A DNA stretch of 64,000 nt from Bdellovibrio bacteriovorus W (GTDB lineage Bacteria; Bdellovibrionota; Bdellovibrionia; Bdellovibrionales; Bdellovibrionaceae): positions 2,294,001 through 2,358,000 of the forward strand of contig CP002190.1 in assembly GCA_000525675.1 (NCBI GenBank), read 5' to 3'. The notes under the pieces are model-generated. The model was not told the DNA's origin. It worked only from the letters and a program-made list of their open reading frames with translations, and made no database searches. Positions within the stretch are counted from its first letter, which is position 1. Every line of letters starts with the position of its first letter. This document shows, piece after piece, positions 9,978 to 19,305 of the stretch. The position numbers and the translations under genes were made by a program.

Positions 9978-10606
9978 CGTACATTCTCCATAGAACAACG
10001 GTCTACGATCTTAGCTACAGATTCTTTAGTAATAATCGCGGCATCATATTTCAAAAGATCGAAAACATTCAAGCCTTCAACTGGGAAATATTTAAATTTT
10101 TGTAAATTTTTAGATGCACGATTGAATTTATCATCAACCTGAGCGTCAACAAGTACCGCCTTAGTGATGCCAAACGCCTTTAAGCGCTTAGTCAACTCAG
10201 CCGTTTTACCTTCAGACTGCATGCTATCTACTACAAATAGTTTTCCCTCAGCTTGAAGATGAGAAAGAGCCATGCTCAGACCCAAACGACGAACTTTCTT
10301 AGGAAGAACAAAAGCGTAGCTGCGCGGTTGCGGACCAAATGCTGTACCACCACCTGGCATCAAGATAGATCTGCTAGATCCTTGACGTGCGTTACCAGTA
10401 CCTTTTTGTTTGAATGGCTTTTTACCACCACCAGACACAAGACCTTTAGTCTTAGTCATGTGAGTGCCTTGACGTCTAGAAGCCAATTGCCATTGAACTA
10501 CTGTGTGAAGGATATCCTTCTTAACAGGAGTTTCAAAAACATCAGCAGCCAACTCAACTGAACCAACTTTTTCTTTTTTCCAGTTTAATACGTTTACTGT
10601 TGCCAT
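9974..10606 (-). CDS. rplD: 50S ribosomal protein L4
   Basis: 210-residue L4, whose extended loop (containing GTGNARQGSSRSILMPGGGTAFGP) reaches the tunnel constriction. In E. coli L4 also represses the S10 operon. A comparable control here is not shown by the sequence alone. It is 2 bp from rplC and overlaps rplW by 4 bp. Confidence 0.97.
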   Translation of the reverse strand: MATVNVLNWKKEKVGSVELAADVFETPVKKDILHTVVQWQLASRRQGTHMTKTKGLVSGGGKKPFKQKGTGNARQGSSRSILMPGGGTAFGPQPRSYAFVLPKKVRRLGLSMALSHLQAEGKLFVVDSMQSEGKTAELTKRLKAFGITKAVLVDAQVDDKFNRASKNLQKFKYFPVEGLNVFDLLKYDAAIITKESVAKIVDRCSMENVR

Positions 10607-10607
10607 A

Positions 10608-11276
10608 TTATTCTCTCACCAACTTAACCAAAGTGTTTCTAGCACCTGGAACTGGTCCACGAACCATAAGAACGTTCTCTTCCGGAAGAACTTGAACGAT
10701 CTCTACGTTACGAACAGTCACAGTCTCATTTCCCAAGTGACCTGGGAATTTTTTACCCGGCATTACACGACCTGGCTCAGTTCTGTTACCAACAGAACCT
10801 GTTCCACGGTGAAACTTAGAACCGTGAGAGTCATTACCCCCAGCAAAGTTCCAACGCTTCATAACGCCCGCAAAACCTTTACCTTTAGATTTTGAAGTCA
10901 TTTTTACAAAGTCGCCTTGAGCTAAAGAATCGATAGATACTTGTGCTCCAACTTTTGCACCTTCAGGTAAAGCCTGGCGAAGTTCCTTAACAAATTGAGC
11001 TCCGTTTTCGAAACCTGCTTTATTAAGATGACCTTTTTCAGCTTTGTTTGAGTTTTTAGCTTTTTTAGGCATGCACGCTAATTGAATAGCCTCATAGCCA
11101 TCTGCTTCGTTAGTTTTTACTTGGGATACAAACCAAGGCTCATAACGAAGAACAGTTACTGGAATAGCTTCACCTTGCTCATTGTAGATGGTAGCCATTC
11201 CTTCTTTGAATGCGAACAAGCCATTCAGCTTAAGGCCTTGCTCTGTAGTATTTGTTGTTTGTGTTGTTTCGCTCAC
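10608..11276 (-). CDS. rplC: 50S ribosomal protein L3
   Basis: 222-residue L3, one of the first large-subunit assembly proteins. The conserved core includes GKGFAGVMKRWNFAGGNDSHGSK-type sequence and PGRVMPGKKFPGHLG, the loop near the peptidyl-transferase centre. The N-terminus carries a Thr/Gln-rich extension of about 12-14 residues before LKLNGLFAFKEGM, not usual in well-known L3 proteins. It lies between rpsJ and rplD. Confidence 0.96.
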   Translation of the reverse strand: MSETTQTTNTTEQGLKLNGLFAFKEGMATIYNEQGEAIPVTVLRYEPWFVSQVKTNEADGYEAIQLACMPKKAKNSNKAEKGHLNKAGFENGAQFVKELRQALPEGAKVGAQVSIDSLAQGDFVKMTSKSKGKGFAGVMKRWNFAGGNDSHGSKFHRGTGSVGNRTEPGRVMPGKKFPGHLGNETVTVRNVEIVQVLPEENVLMVRGPVPGARNTLVKLVRE

Positions 11277-11285
11277 TGTTTACTC

Positions 11286-11603
11286 CTAGATCGCTGAAAG
11301 TTTAATTTCAACATCAACACCAGCAGAGAGGTCGAGTTTCATGAGCTGATCGACAGTCTGTTGTGTAGGTTCTAAAATATCGAGCATACGCTTATGAGTT
11401 CTCACTTCGAATTGTTCACGAGATTTTTTGTCTACGTGAGGAGAACGCAATACCGTGTAGCGGTTGATACGAGTCGGCAAAGGGATCGGACCCGCAACTT
11501 TTGCGCCTGTACGACGAGCAGTCTCAACGATTTCTTTCGTCGACTGATCAAGCAATTTATGATCGAAAGCTTTCAATCTGATTCTAATCTTCTGACTTTG
11601 CAT
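11286..11603 (-). CDS. rpsJ: 30S ribosomal protein S10 (NusE)
   Basis: 105-residue S10 starting [19 protein letters not shown], first gene of this ribosomal operon. S10 acts in the small-subunit head and as NusE in antitermination with NusB. The conserved [22 protein letters not shown] segment is present in full. About 165 bases of leader separate it from the promoter at 11767-11795, so it is the head of its own transcription unit rather than a continuation of fusA. Confidence 0.97.
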   Translation of the reverse strand: MQSQKIRIRLKAFDHKLLDQSTKEIVETARRTGAKVAGPIPLPTRINRYTVLRSPHVDKKSREQFEVRTHKRMLDILEPTQQTVDQLMKLDLSAGVDVEIKLSAI

Positions 11604-11766
11604 AAGGACACTTCTCTTCTTTGATAAAGTAGCGTTGTTACTAGCAAATTTGTTAACATTTCAACGTTTTTATCCCATCGAAAACTTGCCCCGAATTAGC
11701 CCTTGCGGCCGTGAAATCACCCAATGCGGGGGGTTTTTTGTAGATTTTAAACGTCACGAGAGCGCG

Positions 11767-11795
11767 AGTATGCGCAACAAAAAAAACATTGTCAA
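11767..11795 (-). promoter_or_regulatory. sigma-70-type promoter of the S10-spc ribosomal operon
   Basis: On the minus strand a perfect TTGACA box (11790-11795) is followed after 17 bases by CATACT (11767-11772). A T-rich stretch lies between the boxes. It lies upstream of rpsJ and downstream of macB, leaving a leader of about 160 bases with short GC-rich hairpins (around 11700-11740) that could be a control site. The element is seen in the sequence. Its use is inferred. Confidence 0.7.
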
Positions 11796-11831
11796 ACGGA
11801 AAGTTTATATTTTCTGATGTTTATTTCAGAG

Positions 11832-11866
11832 GGAAAACGGTGCAAATTCGAATGCATAAAGCACCG
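11832..11866 (-). terminator. Possible terminator after macB
   Basis: Downstream of the macB stop, CGGTGC pairs with GCACCG across a 17-base loop and is followed by TTTT on the minus strand. The stem is short, so this is a weak candidate, but the position (just before the rpsJ promoter) is right. Confidence 0.4.
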
Positions 11867-11879
11867 CCCAAAAACTGAC

Positions 11880-13877
11880 TTATTCGTAGCGAAGCGCCTC
11901 AATAGGATTCATTTTAGAGGCCTTTTGAGCCGGAAACACCCCAAAAACAACCCCAATAAAGACTGAGAACCCAAAAGACACCAAAATAGACATCATTGAA
12001 ACTGACGTGCTCCACCCCAAAAGCTTGGAAATTAATACAGAGCTCGCGATTCCGACCAAAATCCCCGCCACCCCACCGACAACACTGATCACAACACTTT
12101 CGGATAGGAATTGAGACAAAATATCATGTTTTCTTGCCCCCACCGCTTTTCTTAACCCAATCTCCTTGGTTCTCTCAGTTACTGAAACCAGCATGATATT
12201 CATAATCCCAATTCCACCAACAATGAGCGAGATCGCCGCAATCGCTGACAAGAGCAGAGACATCGTCTGAGAAGACTGCATAATGGCGTCTTTAATCTCA
12301 GCCATATTCATTATATTAAAAGCCCCTTCTTGCTGAGAAAGTGGAATCTTTCTTAACTTGAACAACTCTTGCTCGAGCTGCTCCGTCACAGAGTCCATCT
12401 CATCCAATCGGTCGACCTGCACCTCGAGCATATCAATATAGTTCTTACCAAAGAGTCGATACATCCCCGTAGATACAGGAATAATAATCATATCGTCTTG
12501 ATCGCGAAATCCGCTGGCACCCTTGTAAGGCAAAACTCCGATTACCTGAAAGAGGACACGGTTAATTTTGATTGTCTCACCGACGGGATCTGCTTCACCA
12601 AAAAGCTCCTTCGTAACTGTCGCCCCCAGAACCGCTACACGCGCCCGGGTAGCCACCTCTTGCTCTGTGAAAAACCTCCCCATCACCGGAGAAGAGTTCT
12701 GCATCGCCGCCCATGAAGCCGACACCGCCTGCACATAGGTATTCCAGTTCTTTCCTGAGGCCGTAGCCTGCCCACGCCCAGCCACCTGCCCAGAGATATT
12801 TCTAACGCCCTCTAGATGCTTAGCCAGTAATTCTACGTCTTCGATTTGCAACCTATTCGCAGCCGAGGACTCTTGTGAACCCCCCCCGACTCTCTGCGCC
12901 CCTGGGCGCACAGTTAATAAATTAGATCCTAAATTTGCAAGCTGCTTTTCCATAGACTGCTGAGCGCCACGCCCCACAGCCAACATCGTCACCACAGCCA
13001 ACATCGTCACCACAGCCAACATCGTCACCACAGCCAACATCGTCACCACAGCCGCAACACCAATCAACACGCCCAACATCGAAAGAAAGGTGCGCCCCTT
13101 ATTCGCTAATAAGGTTTTTAGGCCTTGAACAAAATAGTCAGAAAAATCCCACAAAGAATTTTTAGTGTTTTCATGTTGAAACACCTCCGCCTCTCTAAGA
13201 GCCAGAGGCTTCAATCGCTCATCACTCTGAACAACACCGTCTCGCATGCGAATAAGGCGACTCGCCTGCTGCCCAATCTCTTCCTCATGAGTCACCATCA
13301 CAACCGTGATACCTTGAGCATGCAAGTCCTTCAGAGCTTGCATAATATCCTTCTCACTTTGTGAATCTAAATTTCCGGTGGGTTCGTCAGCAAAAATGAT
13401 CTTAGGTTTATTAATAAGGGATCGCGCAATTGCCACACGCTGCTGTTGCCCTCCGGAAAGCTCATTCGGTCGATGATCAAGTCGCGCCCCTAGGCCGATT
13501 TTCTCTAATAATTCTTTTCCGTAGCCGTAGTTGTCGTCCTTCTTACTATACAGCAAAGGCAACACAACATTCTCGTAAGCATTCAATCGCGGCAATAAGT
13601 TGAACTGCTGAAATACGAAACCAATGTGATCTCTGCGCACAATAGCTAACTGGTCTTCATCCATTCCAGATGTTTCAACATCACAAAACAAATAAGATCC
13701 ATCCGTTGGCACATCCAACATCCCTAAGATATTCATCAATGTGGATTTGCCAGAACCCGAAGGCCCCATAATTGCCACAAAATCACCGTCATTAATCGTT
13801 AGACTCACCCCTTTTAGAACTTCAAGAGTTGAATCTCCCATACGATAGCTTTTACGAATATCTGAAATAGAAATCAT
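11880..13877 (-). CDS. macB: MacB-type ABC transporter (ATPase-permease fusion)
   Basis: 665-residue protein with an N-terminal ATPase (Walker A GPSGSGKS near residue 39, signature LSGGQQQR, Walker [13 protein letters not shown]) fused to a MacB-type permease: first membrane helix near residue 262, large periplasmic domain, and three C-terminal helices with the FtsX-like segment. With MacA and a TolC channel, such proteins export peptides, lipoproteins or drugs from the periplasm, using ATP at the inner membrane. It overlaps macA by 4 bp. Odd feature: the first membrane helix is expanded by four in-frame copies of AVVTML (residues about 275-300) where relatives have one, making a hydrophobic run of about 36 residues. 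The substrate cannot be told from sequence. Confidence 0.9.
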   Translation of the reverse strand: MISISDIRKSYRMGDSTLEVLKGVSLTINDGDFVAIMGPSGSGKSTLMNILGMLDVPTDGSYLFCDVETSGMDEDQLAIVRRDHIGFVFQQFNLLPRLNAYENVVLPLLYSKKDDNYGYGKELLEKIGLGARLDHRPNELSGGQQQRVAIARSLINKPKIIFADEPTGNLDSQSEKDIMQALKDLHAQGITVVMVTHEEEIGQQASRLIRMRDGVVQSDERLKPLALREAEVFQHENTKNSLWDFSDYFVQGLKTLLANKGRTFLSMLGVLIGVAAVVTMLAVVTMLAVVTMLAVVTMLAVGRGAQQSMEKQLANLGSNLLTVRPGAQRVGGGSQESSAANRLQIEDVELLAKHLEGVRNISGQVAGRGQATASGKNWNTYVQAVSASWAAMQNSSPVMGRFFTEQEVATRARVAVLGATVTKELFGEADPVGETIKINRVLFQVIGVLPYKGASGFRDQDDMIIIPVSTGMYRLFGKNYIDMLEVQVDRLDEMDSVTEQLEQELFKLRKIPLSQQEGAFNIMNMAEIKDAIMQSSQTMSLLLSAIAAISLIVGGIGIMNIMLVSVTERTKEIGLRKAVGARKHDILSQFLSESVVISVVGGVAGILVGIASSVLISKLLGWSTSVSMMSILVSFGFSVFIGVVFGVFPAQKASKMNPIEALRYE
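12976..13053 (-). repeat. 18-bp in-frame tandem repeat in macB, four units plus a partial
   Basis: The unit ACAGCCAACATCGTCACC (plus strand) occurs four times exactly at 12976, 12994, 13012 and 13030, with six bases of a fifth. Each unit encodes AVVTML on the minus strand. The copies are identical at DNA level, so the expansion is recent, and a change in copy number would keep the frame. Confidence 0.95.
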
Positions 13878-14815
13878 CGGCGACGCCCTCGTGGCTGTGG
13901 TCCAAATGGACTTGCGCCGCGACTCGAATCATCTTGCTTCTGTTTTTCTTCTACCAATATCGCGCCGGCAGCCAAACCATTGACCACTTCGGTGACTCGT
14001 CCATCACTTAAACCTAATTGCAATTCTCGCGTCTCTAAAGCCCCATCTTGAGCTTTCACGGTGACAACACTCTTGCCTTTGATGTTTTTAATAAATGAGT
14101 TGGGCACAGCCACAACATCTTTCTTTGACTCCACTAATACAGAAACGTTCGCCGTCATCCCGCTACGCATGAAATCAGGAGGATTCTCTGGCAGAACATA
14201 GGCCGTGTAGGTTGTTACATTGTTCGTGGTTTTTGCTTCGTAAGAAATGCGTGTGATTTTCGCCTGAATAACTTCATTCGCATACGCATCTAAACGCACC
14301 TCTGCTGACTGACCTGCGTGAATAGAGGCAAGGTCTGTCTCGTCAAAGACAGCTTCCACAGTCAGACGATCCGAGATCACTAGAACAGCGTCCGCAGTTG
14401 TGAAGCTCTGTCCTGACTCTACGTTGCGCAAAATAATCACACCTGAAATTGGCGCCATTATAGGCGTTGCTTTGTAAAGATCTTCCCAAATTTTTTGTTC
14501 ATCAGGTCCGCGCGCCCTTGCTGCATCAATCAGGGCAGCTCTTTCGCTCGAACTCATCCAAGCTAAAACTTGCCCTTTACGAACAGCCTGCCCTTCTTTA
14601 ACTAAGACCTCTTCAATACGCCCCGCCACTGGTGGCTTGATCTCCACACGGTTTTCTGGAGAAACCTTACCCGTTGTCAAGATCCGTAGATCTATATCTT
14701 GCTGGGAGACAATAACTTCGCGGTATTCTAACTTTTCCTTTTTGGGATAAAGCCAATAACCAAATCCAATAAGCAAAAGTACTAGTATAGAAATTATGAT
14801 TTTTTTATTTTTCAT
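13874..14815 (-). CDS. macA: Periplasmic adaptor protein, MacA/HlyD family
   Basis: About 313 residues: a single N-terminal membrane anchor (IIISILVLLLIGFGYWLYP), then lipoyl half-domains, beta-barrel and membrane-proximal domains of a membrane fusion protein bridging MacB and TolC. I choose the ATG at 14815 (MKNKKIIIS), which overlaps the tolC stop by 11 bp. A longer open frame upstream encodes no signal sequence. Odd feature: the segment between the two lipoyl halves, where MacA has a long alpha-helical hairpin of roughly 80 residues, is only about 25-30 residues here (SSERAALIDAARARGPDEQK region). The C-terminus is Arg/Gly-rich. Confidence 0.85.
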   Translation of the reverse strand: MKNKKIIISILVLLLIGFGYWLYPKKEKLEYREVIVSQQDIDLRILTTGKVSPENRVEIKPPVAGRIEEVLVKEGQAVRKGQVLAWMSSSERAALIDAARARGPDEQKIWEDLYKATPIMAPISGVIILRNVESGQSFTTADAVLVISDRLTVEAVFDETDLASIHAGQSAEVRLDAYANEVIQAKITRISYEAKTTNNVTTYTAYVLPENPPDFMRSGMTANVSVLVESKKDVVAVPNSFIKNIKGKSVVTVKAQDGALETRELQLGLSDGRVTEVVNGLAAGAILVEEKQKQDDSSRGASPFGPQPRGRRR

Positions 14816-16052
14816 CGAAAACACTTTCCCCAAGAGCTTTTTCCCAGCGCGACTCAACAACTACACTTTCTTTTTTTGCTTCTAAGTAAGCTCGCTCCCT
14901 TTGAATCAACTCATTTTCTACATTGTCCCAATCTTCAAAGCTCATAAGGCCATTATTGTATTTCCCACGAGAAATCATACCTCTCGTCGAAGCGGCCTCT
15001 TTGAAGTTTTCTGTGATTGCGACCTTTTGGTGAATGAGCTTATAGCTTGCAAACAAATCCCTTAGACTTACTAAGGCTGCGCGAAAAACACGGTCTCTTG
15101 CATATTCCCGTGTCACCTTCTGCGCCCCCGCGGATTTAACGCCGTAGTAGTCTCTTCCTCCATTGAATAATGGAATCGTCAAAGTTAAGCCGGCATTCCA
15201 TTGTTCATTTTCTTCTGGATAAAACTTCGTATCCATTTTTCCTGCTGATGATGAGAAATCTAAACTGGGTAAAAAACCCTCACGCAATGAAATATCATAA
15301 TCATATTTGGCAACTCTTAAATCCGCCTCTGCTTGCTGAACCAAAGGCATTTTTGAAGCTAGTTCTTCAAAGTGAGGCTCCGCTTTTGGCACTTCCACAG
15401 CGATATCACCCACAACATCCAGATCCACCTCTTGGGAGTACCCTAAAAGAGTCGCCAACTGCATTCTATACGTCTTCACTAAAAGCTCAGACTGAGAGAC
15501 ATTTAACTGCGCCTCTTCGTAGTAAGCTTTCGACAAAAGAACAGAGCCCTTATTTTCTCTTCCAGATTCATAGCGCAACTCCACTGTGCGCATATTTTCA
15601 CGACGGCGCTCGACAATTTGTCGATTAAGACTTACGAGAGACTTTGCATAGGAGAAATTTGAAAAAGACTCTTTCAATTGCGCACTCACATCTGCCAGTG
15701 TTTGACGTAACTGAAGCCTTGCAATGAGTGTTTGTTCTTTAGCTCGAGAAAGCCTACCAAGATCTGCAAAGCCAGCAAAAAGATTGTAGCGTAGATTTAA
15801 AGACGCTGAGATCGAATCCTTGGCTCCTGAACTATTTTGCTCAGATCTGTTACCTGAAGCGCTCGCCGACACCTGTGGCAAGAAAGGACTTACAGCTGCA
15901 TCTTCAGTAGCCTCGACGGCTCGAAGTCTTGCCATCTGCTCGAGCAGCTCAGCATTTTGCTCTTTCGCCTTGAGCACCACCTGCTGCCAGGTGAGAGTTT
16001 CTGCATGAGCTCTAAAACTTAAAAATAAGAGTATCAGAACAAACTTCTTCAT
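14805..16052 (-). CDS. tolC: TolC-family outer-membrane efflux protein
   Basis: About 415 residues with a signal peptide (KKFVLILLFLSFRAHA, cleavage before ETLTW) and two outer-membrane-efflux repeats rich in long amphipathic helices, as in TolC. It forms the trimeric exit duct for the MacAB pump encoded just downstream. Two in-frame methionines lie 9 and 24 bases upstream of the chosen start. MKKF gives the cleanest signal peptide. First gene of the tolC-macA-macB operon, after the fusA terminator. Shorter than E. coli TolC (about 470 mature residues). Confidence 0.85.
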   Translation of the reverse strand: MKKFVLILLFLSFRAHAETLTWQQVVLKAKEQNAELLEQMARLRAVEATEDAAVSPFLPQVSASASGNRSEQNSSGAKDSISASLNLRYNLFAGFADLGRLSRAKEQTLIARLQLRQTLADVSAQLKESFSNFSYAKSLVSLNRQIVERRRENMRTVELRYESGRENKGSVLLSKAYYEEAQLNVSQSELLVKTYRMQLATLLGYSQEVDLDVVGDIAVEVPKAEPHFEELASKMPLVQQAEADLRVAKYDYDISLREGFLPSLDFSSSAGKMDTKFYPEENEQWNAGLTLTIPLFNGGRDYYGVKSAGAQKVTREYARDRVFRAALVSLRDLFASYKLIHQKVAITENFKEAASTRGMISRGKYNNGLMSFEDWDNVENELIQRERAYLEAKKESVVVESRWEKALGESVFDEK

Positions 16053-16100
16053 AGCCCTCATTAAACCATGTCTCATTTTGAGTATGGAAATAATTTTCTG

Positions 16101-16129
16101 ATTATACAGAATTAAACATCCCTCGTTAG
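16101..16129 (-). promoter_or_regulatory. Possible promoter of the efflux operon
   Basis: A consensus TATAAT box (minus strand, 16101-16106) lies about 50 bases upstream of the tolC start, but the matching -35 region (CTAACG) is weak. It is after the fusA terminator, as expected if tolC-macA-macB is its own unit. Confidence 0.35.
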
Positions 16130-16171
16130 ACGTGGGACAAAGGCTTTTGGTTTGATTGAATCGGAATTTTT

Positions 16172-16203
16172 AAAAAGAAAATGGGCCTAGAAACGGCCCA
16201 TTT
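16172..16203 (-). terminator. Intrinsic terminator overlapping the fusA stop codon
   Basis: AAATGGGCC (inside fusA) pairs with GGCCCATTT just after it. The loop includes part of the TAG stop, and TCTTTTTAAAAA follows. A perfect 9-bp stem plus U-rich tail ends rpsL-rpsG-fusA transcription. Confidence 0.75.
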
Positions 16204-18292
16204 TTTGAAGAATCTCATTTTTAACTTTTGTAGGAACTGCCGCGTACTCGAGGAATTCCATACTGAAACTCGCTCTTCCTTGGCTCAAACTACGTACATT
16301 CGTTGCATATCCGAATAGGTTTGCCAGTGGAGCTTCAGAAGAAATCACTTGGCCGCCACCCACTTTGGCGTTCATCGTTAAGATCTTTCCACGACGAGCG
16401 TTCAAGTCGCCAACGATGTTCCCAACGAACTCATCTGGACAAGTTACTTCTAACTTAAACATTGGCTCTAGAAGATCAACAGGAGCACCTTTGACGGCCT
16501 CACGGAATGCCAACGACGCTGCCGCCTTGAATGACATTTCGCTAGAAGCCTCTGGACGAACTTCCACAGATTTCAAAGTTCCCTTAATACCAATCATTGA
16601 AGCACTTGAAAGAGGTCCTACTTCAGCAGCTTCTCTAAAGCCACTTTCGATAGCTTTTAAGAACGTTGCAGGGAACTCCTTAGTGATTGCTACCTTACTT
16701 TCAAACTGAATTCCTTCCGCTTGAGAGATTGGCTCAATCATTAATTCAACTTTTGCAAATTGCGCTTCTCCACCTAACTCACGTTCATAAATGAATGAAG
16801 CAGTAGCTGGAGCTGAAATTGATTCGCGATAAGAGACTTGTGGTTTACCCACGTTAGCTTGAACTTTATGTTCGCGCAAAAGGCGATCCACTAAGATATC
16901 CAAATGCAACTCACCCATACCAGAAAGTAATATCTGTCCAGTCTCAGGGTCTGTACGCAAACGGCACGATGGATCTTCTTTTTGAAGCTTATCTAAACCT
17001 TGGAACATTTTTTCTTGGTCCGCAGTTGATTTCGCCTCAATAGCCACAGAGATCACTGGCTCAGGGGATACAATCGATTCAAGAACAACAGGATGAGCTG
17101 TCTGACAAAGAGTGTCCCCAGTTCCTGTAAACTTCAATCCGACAACGGCGCCGATATCACCCGCCTTCAAAGAAGTAATTTCTTCTCTGGAGTTCGCGTG
17201 CATCTTTACAAGCTTTTGAATGCGCTCTTTTTTCTCAGTGCGTGGATTTAGTAATTGCTCACCAATCTTAACTTCACCTGAGTAAACACGGATGTAAGTC
17301 AGTGTTCCTGCAAACGGATCATTGGCAATTTTAAATGCCAATGCTGCTACTGGAACATCGAAATCAGTTTTACATTCGATTTTCTTTTCTGGATTTTCAG
17401 GGTCGATACCCACCATTGCAGGAAGATCTAAAGGAGACGGAAGATAATCAATGACTCCGTCTAGCAATGGTTGAATTCCTTTATTCTTAAACGCAGCTCC
17501 ACAGAAAACGGGAACAGCTTTCAACTCAAGTGTTCCTTTGCGTAGAGCAGTTTTTAACTCAGGGACCGTGATTTCTTCACCATTGAGATACTTCTCAAGC
17601 AAGACATCATCGAATTCAACGATCTTCTCAACGACTTCAGTACGGAAACGTTCAACGTCCGCTTTCATATCGTTGGGAACATCCATGGCTTCGAAGGAAT
17701 CACCCATTCCACCTTGACCCCAAACATAGGCGCGATTTTCTAATAAATCGACAACACCTTGAAAGGTGTCTTCCATTCCGATTGGAACTTGAACAGGAAT
17801 TGGGTTTGCATTGAGCTTGGTCTGAATTGTTCCATAAGACATGACAAAGTCGGCACCGACTCTGTCCATCTTATTAATAAAACAAATTCTTGGTACATTG
17901 TGTTTGTCAGCTTGTTTCCAAACAGTCTCAGACTGAGGTTCAACCCCATTTACACCGTCAAATACAGCGATTGCACCGTCTAATACGCGTAAAGAACGCT
18001 CAACTTCAATCGTGAAGTCAACGTGCCCCGGAGTATCGATGATATTGATTCGGTGATCGTGCCAAAAAGCCATCGTAGCAGCAGAAGAAATCGTGATTCC
18101 ACGCTCTTGCTCTTGGACCATGAAATCCATCGTGGCATCGCCATCGTGAACTTCACCAATTTTATGACTTTTTCCAGTGTAATAAAGGATGCGCTCAGTG
18201 GTTGTCGTTTTACCGGCATCAATGTGAGCCATGATGCCGATATTACGAGTATACTTGAGATCAGCTACAACTTTAGGATCTTTAGCTGACAT
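16187..18292 (-). CDS. fusA: Elongation factor G
   Basis: 701-residue translational GTPase that drives tRNA-mRNA translocation and, with RRF, ribosome recycling. The G motifs are intact: AHIDAGKTT (near residue 22), DTPGHVDF and NKMDR. Domains II-V follow and the C-terminus is LQKMGRF. Third gene of rpsL-rpsG-fusA, 9 bp after rpsG. tuf, which normally follows, is absent here and is found at 32285 in the tRNA operon. Normal length. Confidence 0.97.
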   Translation of the reverse strand: MSAKDPKVVADLKYTRNIGIMAHIDAGKTTTTERILYYTGKSHKIGEVHDGDATMDFMVQEQERGITISSAATMAFWHDHRINIIDTPGHVDFTIEVERSLRVLDGAIAVFDGVNGVEPQSETVWKQADKHNVPRICFINKMDRVGADFVMSYGTIQTKLNANPIPVQVPIGMEDTFQGVVDLLENRAYVWGQGGMGDSFEAMDVPNDMKADVERFRTEVVEKIVEFDDVLLEKYLNGEEITVPELKTALRKGTLELKAVPVFCGAAFKNKGIQPLLDGVIDYLPSPLDLPAMVGIDPENPEKKIECKTDFDVPVAALAFKIANDPFAGTLTYIRVYSGEVKIGEQLLNPRTEKKERIQKLVKMHANSREEITSLKAGDIGAVVGLKFTGTGDTLCQTAHPVVLESIVSPEPVISVAIEAKSTADQEKMFQGLDKLQKEDPSCRLRTDPETGQILLSGMGELHLDILVDRLLREHKVQANVGKPQVSYRESISAPATASFIYERELGGEAQFAKVELMIEPISQAEGIQFESKVAITKEFPATFLKAIESGFREAAEVGPLSSASMIGIKGTLKSVEVRPEASSEMSFKAAASLAFREAVKGAPVDLLEPMFKLEVTCPDEFVGNIVGDLNARRGKILTMNAKVGGGQVISSEAPLANLFGYATNVRSLSQGRASFSMEFLEYAAVPTKVKNEILQKMGRF

Positions 18293-18301
18293 GAATACAA
18301 A

Positions 18302-18775
18302 TTACCAATTGTAGTGAGAGAATGCTTTGTTTGAATCAGCCATTCTGTGAACGTCGTCTTTCTTCTTAATAGCATTTCCTCTATTATTGTAAGCATCAAC
18401 GAATTCACCAGCAAGGCGCTTAGCCATGTCTTTTTCACCGCGAGCACGTGAATACTCAACCAACCAACGCATAGCAAGAGCTAGACGACGAGATGGACGA
18501 ACATCAACAGGTACTTGGTAAGTAGCACCACCAACACGGCGTGAACGAACTTCGATAGAAGGTTTTACGTTCTCAAGAGCTTTTCTGAAAACTGCTAAAG
18601 GCTCTTCACCTTGCACTTTTCCTTCAAGTTCTTTAAGAGCTCCGTAGAAAAGCTTCTGTGCAGTAGCTTTTTTACCTTGGATCATCATTTTGTTCACAAA
18701 CTTAGCAATTACTAGATCCTTGTAAACTGGATCTGGAATAATTTCTCTTTTAAAGGTCTTTTTACGACGAGACAT
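18302..18775 (-). CDS. rpsG: 30S ribosomal protein S7
   Basis: 157-residue S7, which nucleates the 16S 3' domain and sits by the E site. It starts [16 protein letters not shown] and contains the conserved [21 protein letters not shown] segment. It lies 13 bp after rpsL in the str operon. In E. coli S7 represses this operon. I see no clear equivalent site. Confidence 0.97.
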   Translation of the reverse strand: MSRRKKTFKREIIPDPVYKDLVIAKFVNKMMIQGKKATAQKLFYGALKELEGKVQGEEPLAVFRKALENVKPSIEVRSRRVGGATYQVPVDVRPSRRLALAMRWLVEYSRARGEKDMAKRLAGEFVDAYNNRGNAIKKKDDVHRMADSNKAFSHYNW

Positions 18776-18788
18776 TTAACTATTCCCC

Positions 18789-19163
18789 TTATTTCTTAGG
18801 TCTCTTAGTACCATATTTTGAACGGCTGCGAAGACGTCCGTTAACACCTTGAAGGTCAAGAACACCACGTACGATATGATAACGTACACCCGGTAAGTCC
18901 TTCACACGACCACCACGAATCAAGACAACGCTATGCTCTTGAAGGTTGTGACCGATACCTGGGATGTAAGAAATAACCTCAAAACCGTTAGAAAGACGAA
19001 CTTTTGCTACTTTACGAAGAGCAGAGTTCGGTTTCCTTGGTGTCGTCGTGTAAACACGAGTACAAACACCGCGGCGTTGTGGGCATGAGTTCAAAGCCGG
19101 AGACTTTGTTTGGTTTTTCTGAAGTTTACGCTCATTTTTAATGAGCTGGTTAATTGTAGGCAC
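18789..19163 (-). CDS. rpsL: 30S ribosomal protein S12
   Basis: 124-residue S12 at the decoding centre, with the [16 protein letters not shown] and [16 protein letters not shown] segments. Lysine 43 region reads TTPRKPNSA, the wild-type streptomycin-sensitive form with K at the usual position. The start is GTG (MPTINQL) with AAGGGG upstream. First gene of rpsL-rpsG-fusA. Confidence 0.97.
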   Translation of the reverse strand: MPTINQLIKNERKLQKNQTKSPALNSCPQRRGVCTRVYTTTPRKPNSALRKVAKVRLSNGFEVISYIPGIGHNLQEHSVVLIRGGRVKDLPGVRYHIVRGVLDLQGVNGRLRSRSKYGTKRPKK

Positions 19164-19207
19164 TTTAAAACCCCTTAAACAATTTTTTTCAATCCAAGAC
19201 GCTGGAA

Positions 19208-19235
19208 CTTACATTGCCAAAAGCGCATTGGTCAA
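19208..19235 (-). promoter_or_regulatory. Possible promoter of rpsL-rpsG-fusA
   Basis: TTGACC (19230-19235, minus strand) and TGTAAG (19208-19213) are separated by 16 bases, between the rpoC end hairpin and rpsL. Position and -35 box are good, the -10 box is moderate. Confidence 0.5.
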
Positions 19236-19256
19236 GACTTTGTTGTTAAATTTAAG

Positions 19257-19290
19257 CTTCTAAAAGGGGCGTGAGGTCCCCTTTTAGAAG
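19257..19290 (-). terminator. Hairpin after rpoC
   Basis: A perfect 13-bp inverted repeat, CTTCTAAAAGGGG and its complement, with an 8-base loop, 16 bases after the rpoC stop. On the minus strand it is followed by CTTAAATTTAAC, not a clean T-run, so it may be a weak terminator or an mRNA 3'-end stabiliser. On the plus strand GTTTTTG follows. Confidence 0.6.
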
Positions 19291-19305
19291 GTTTTTGCAA
19301 TATTT

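Noticed and set aside
11635-11817. Plus-strand open frame between rpsJ and macB
   Set aside because: It overlaps the S10 promoter and leader on the other strand and has no family, ribosome binding site or promoter of its own.
12976-13053. CRISPR array
   Set aside because: Units are directly adjacent 18-bp repeats without spacers and code in frame inside macB.
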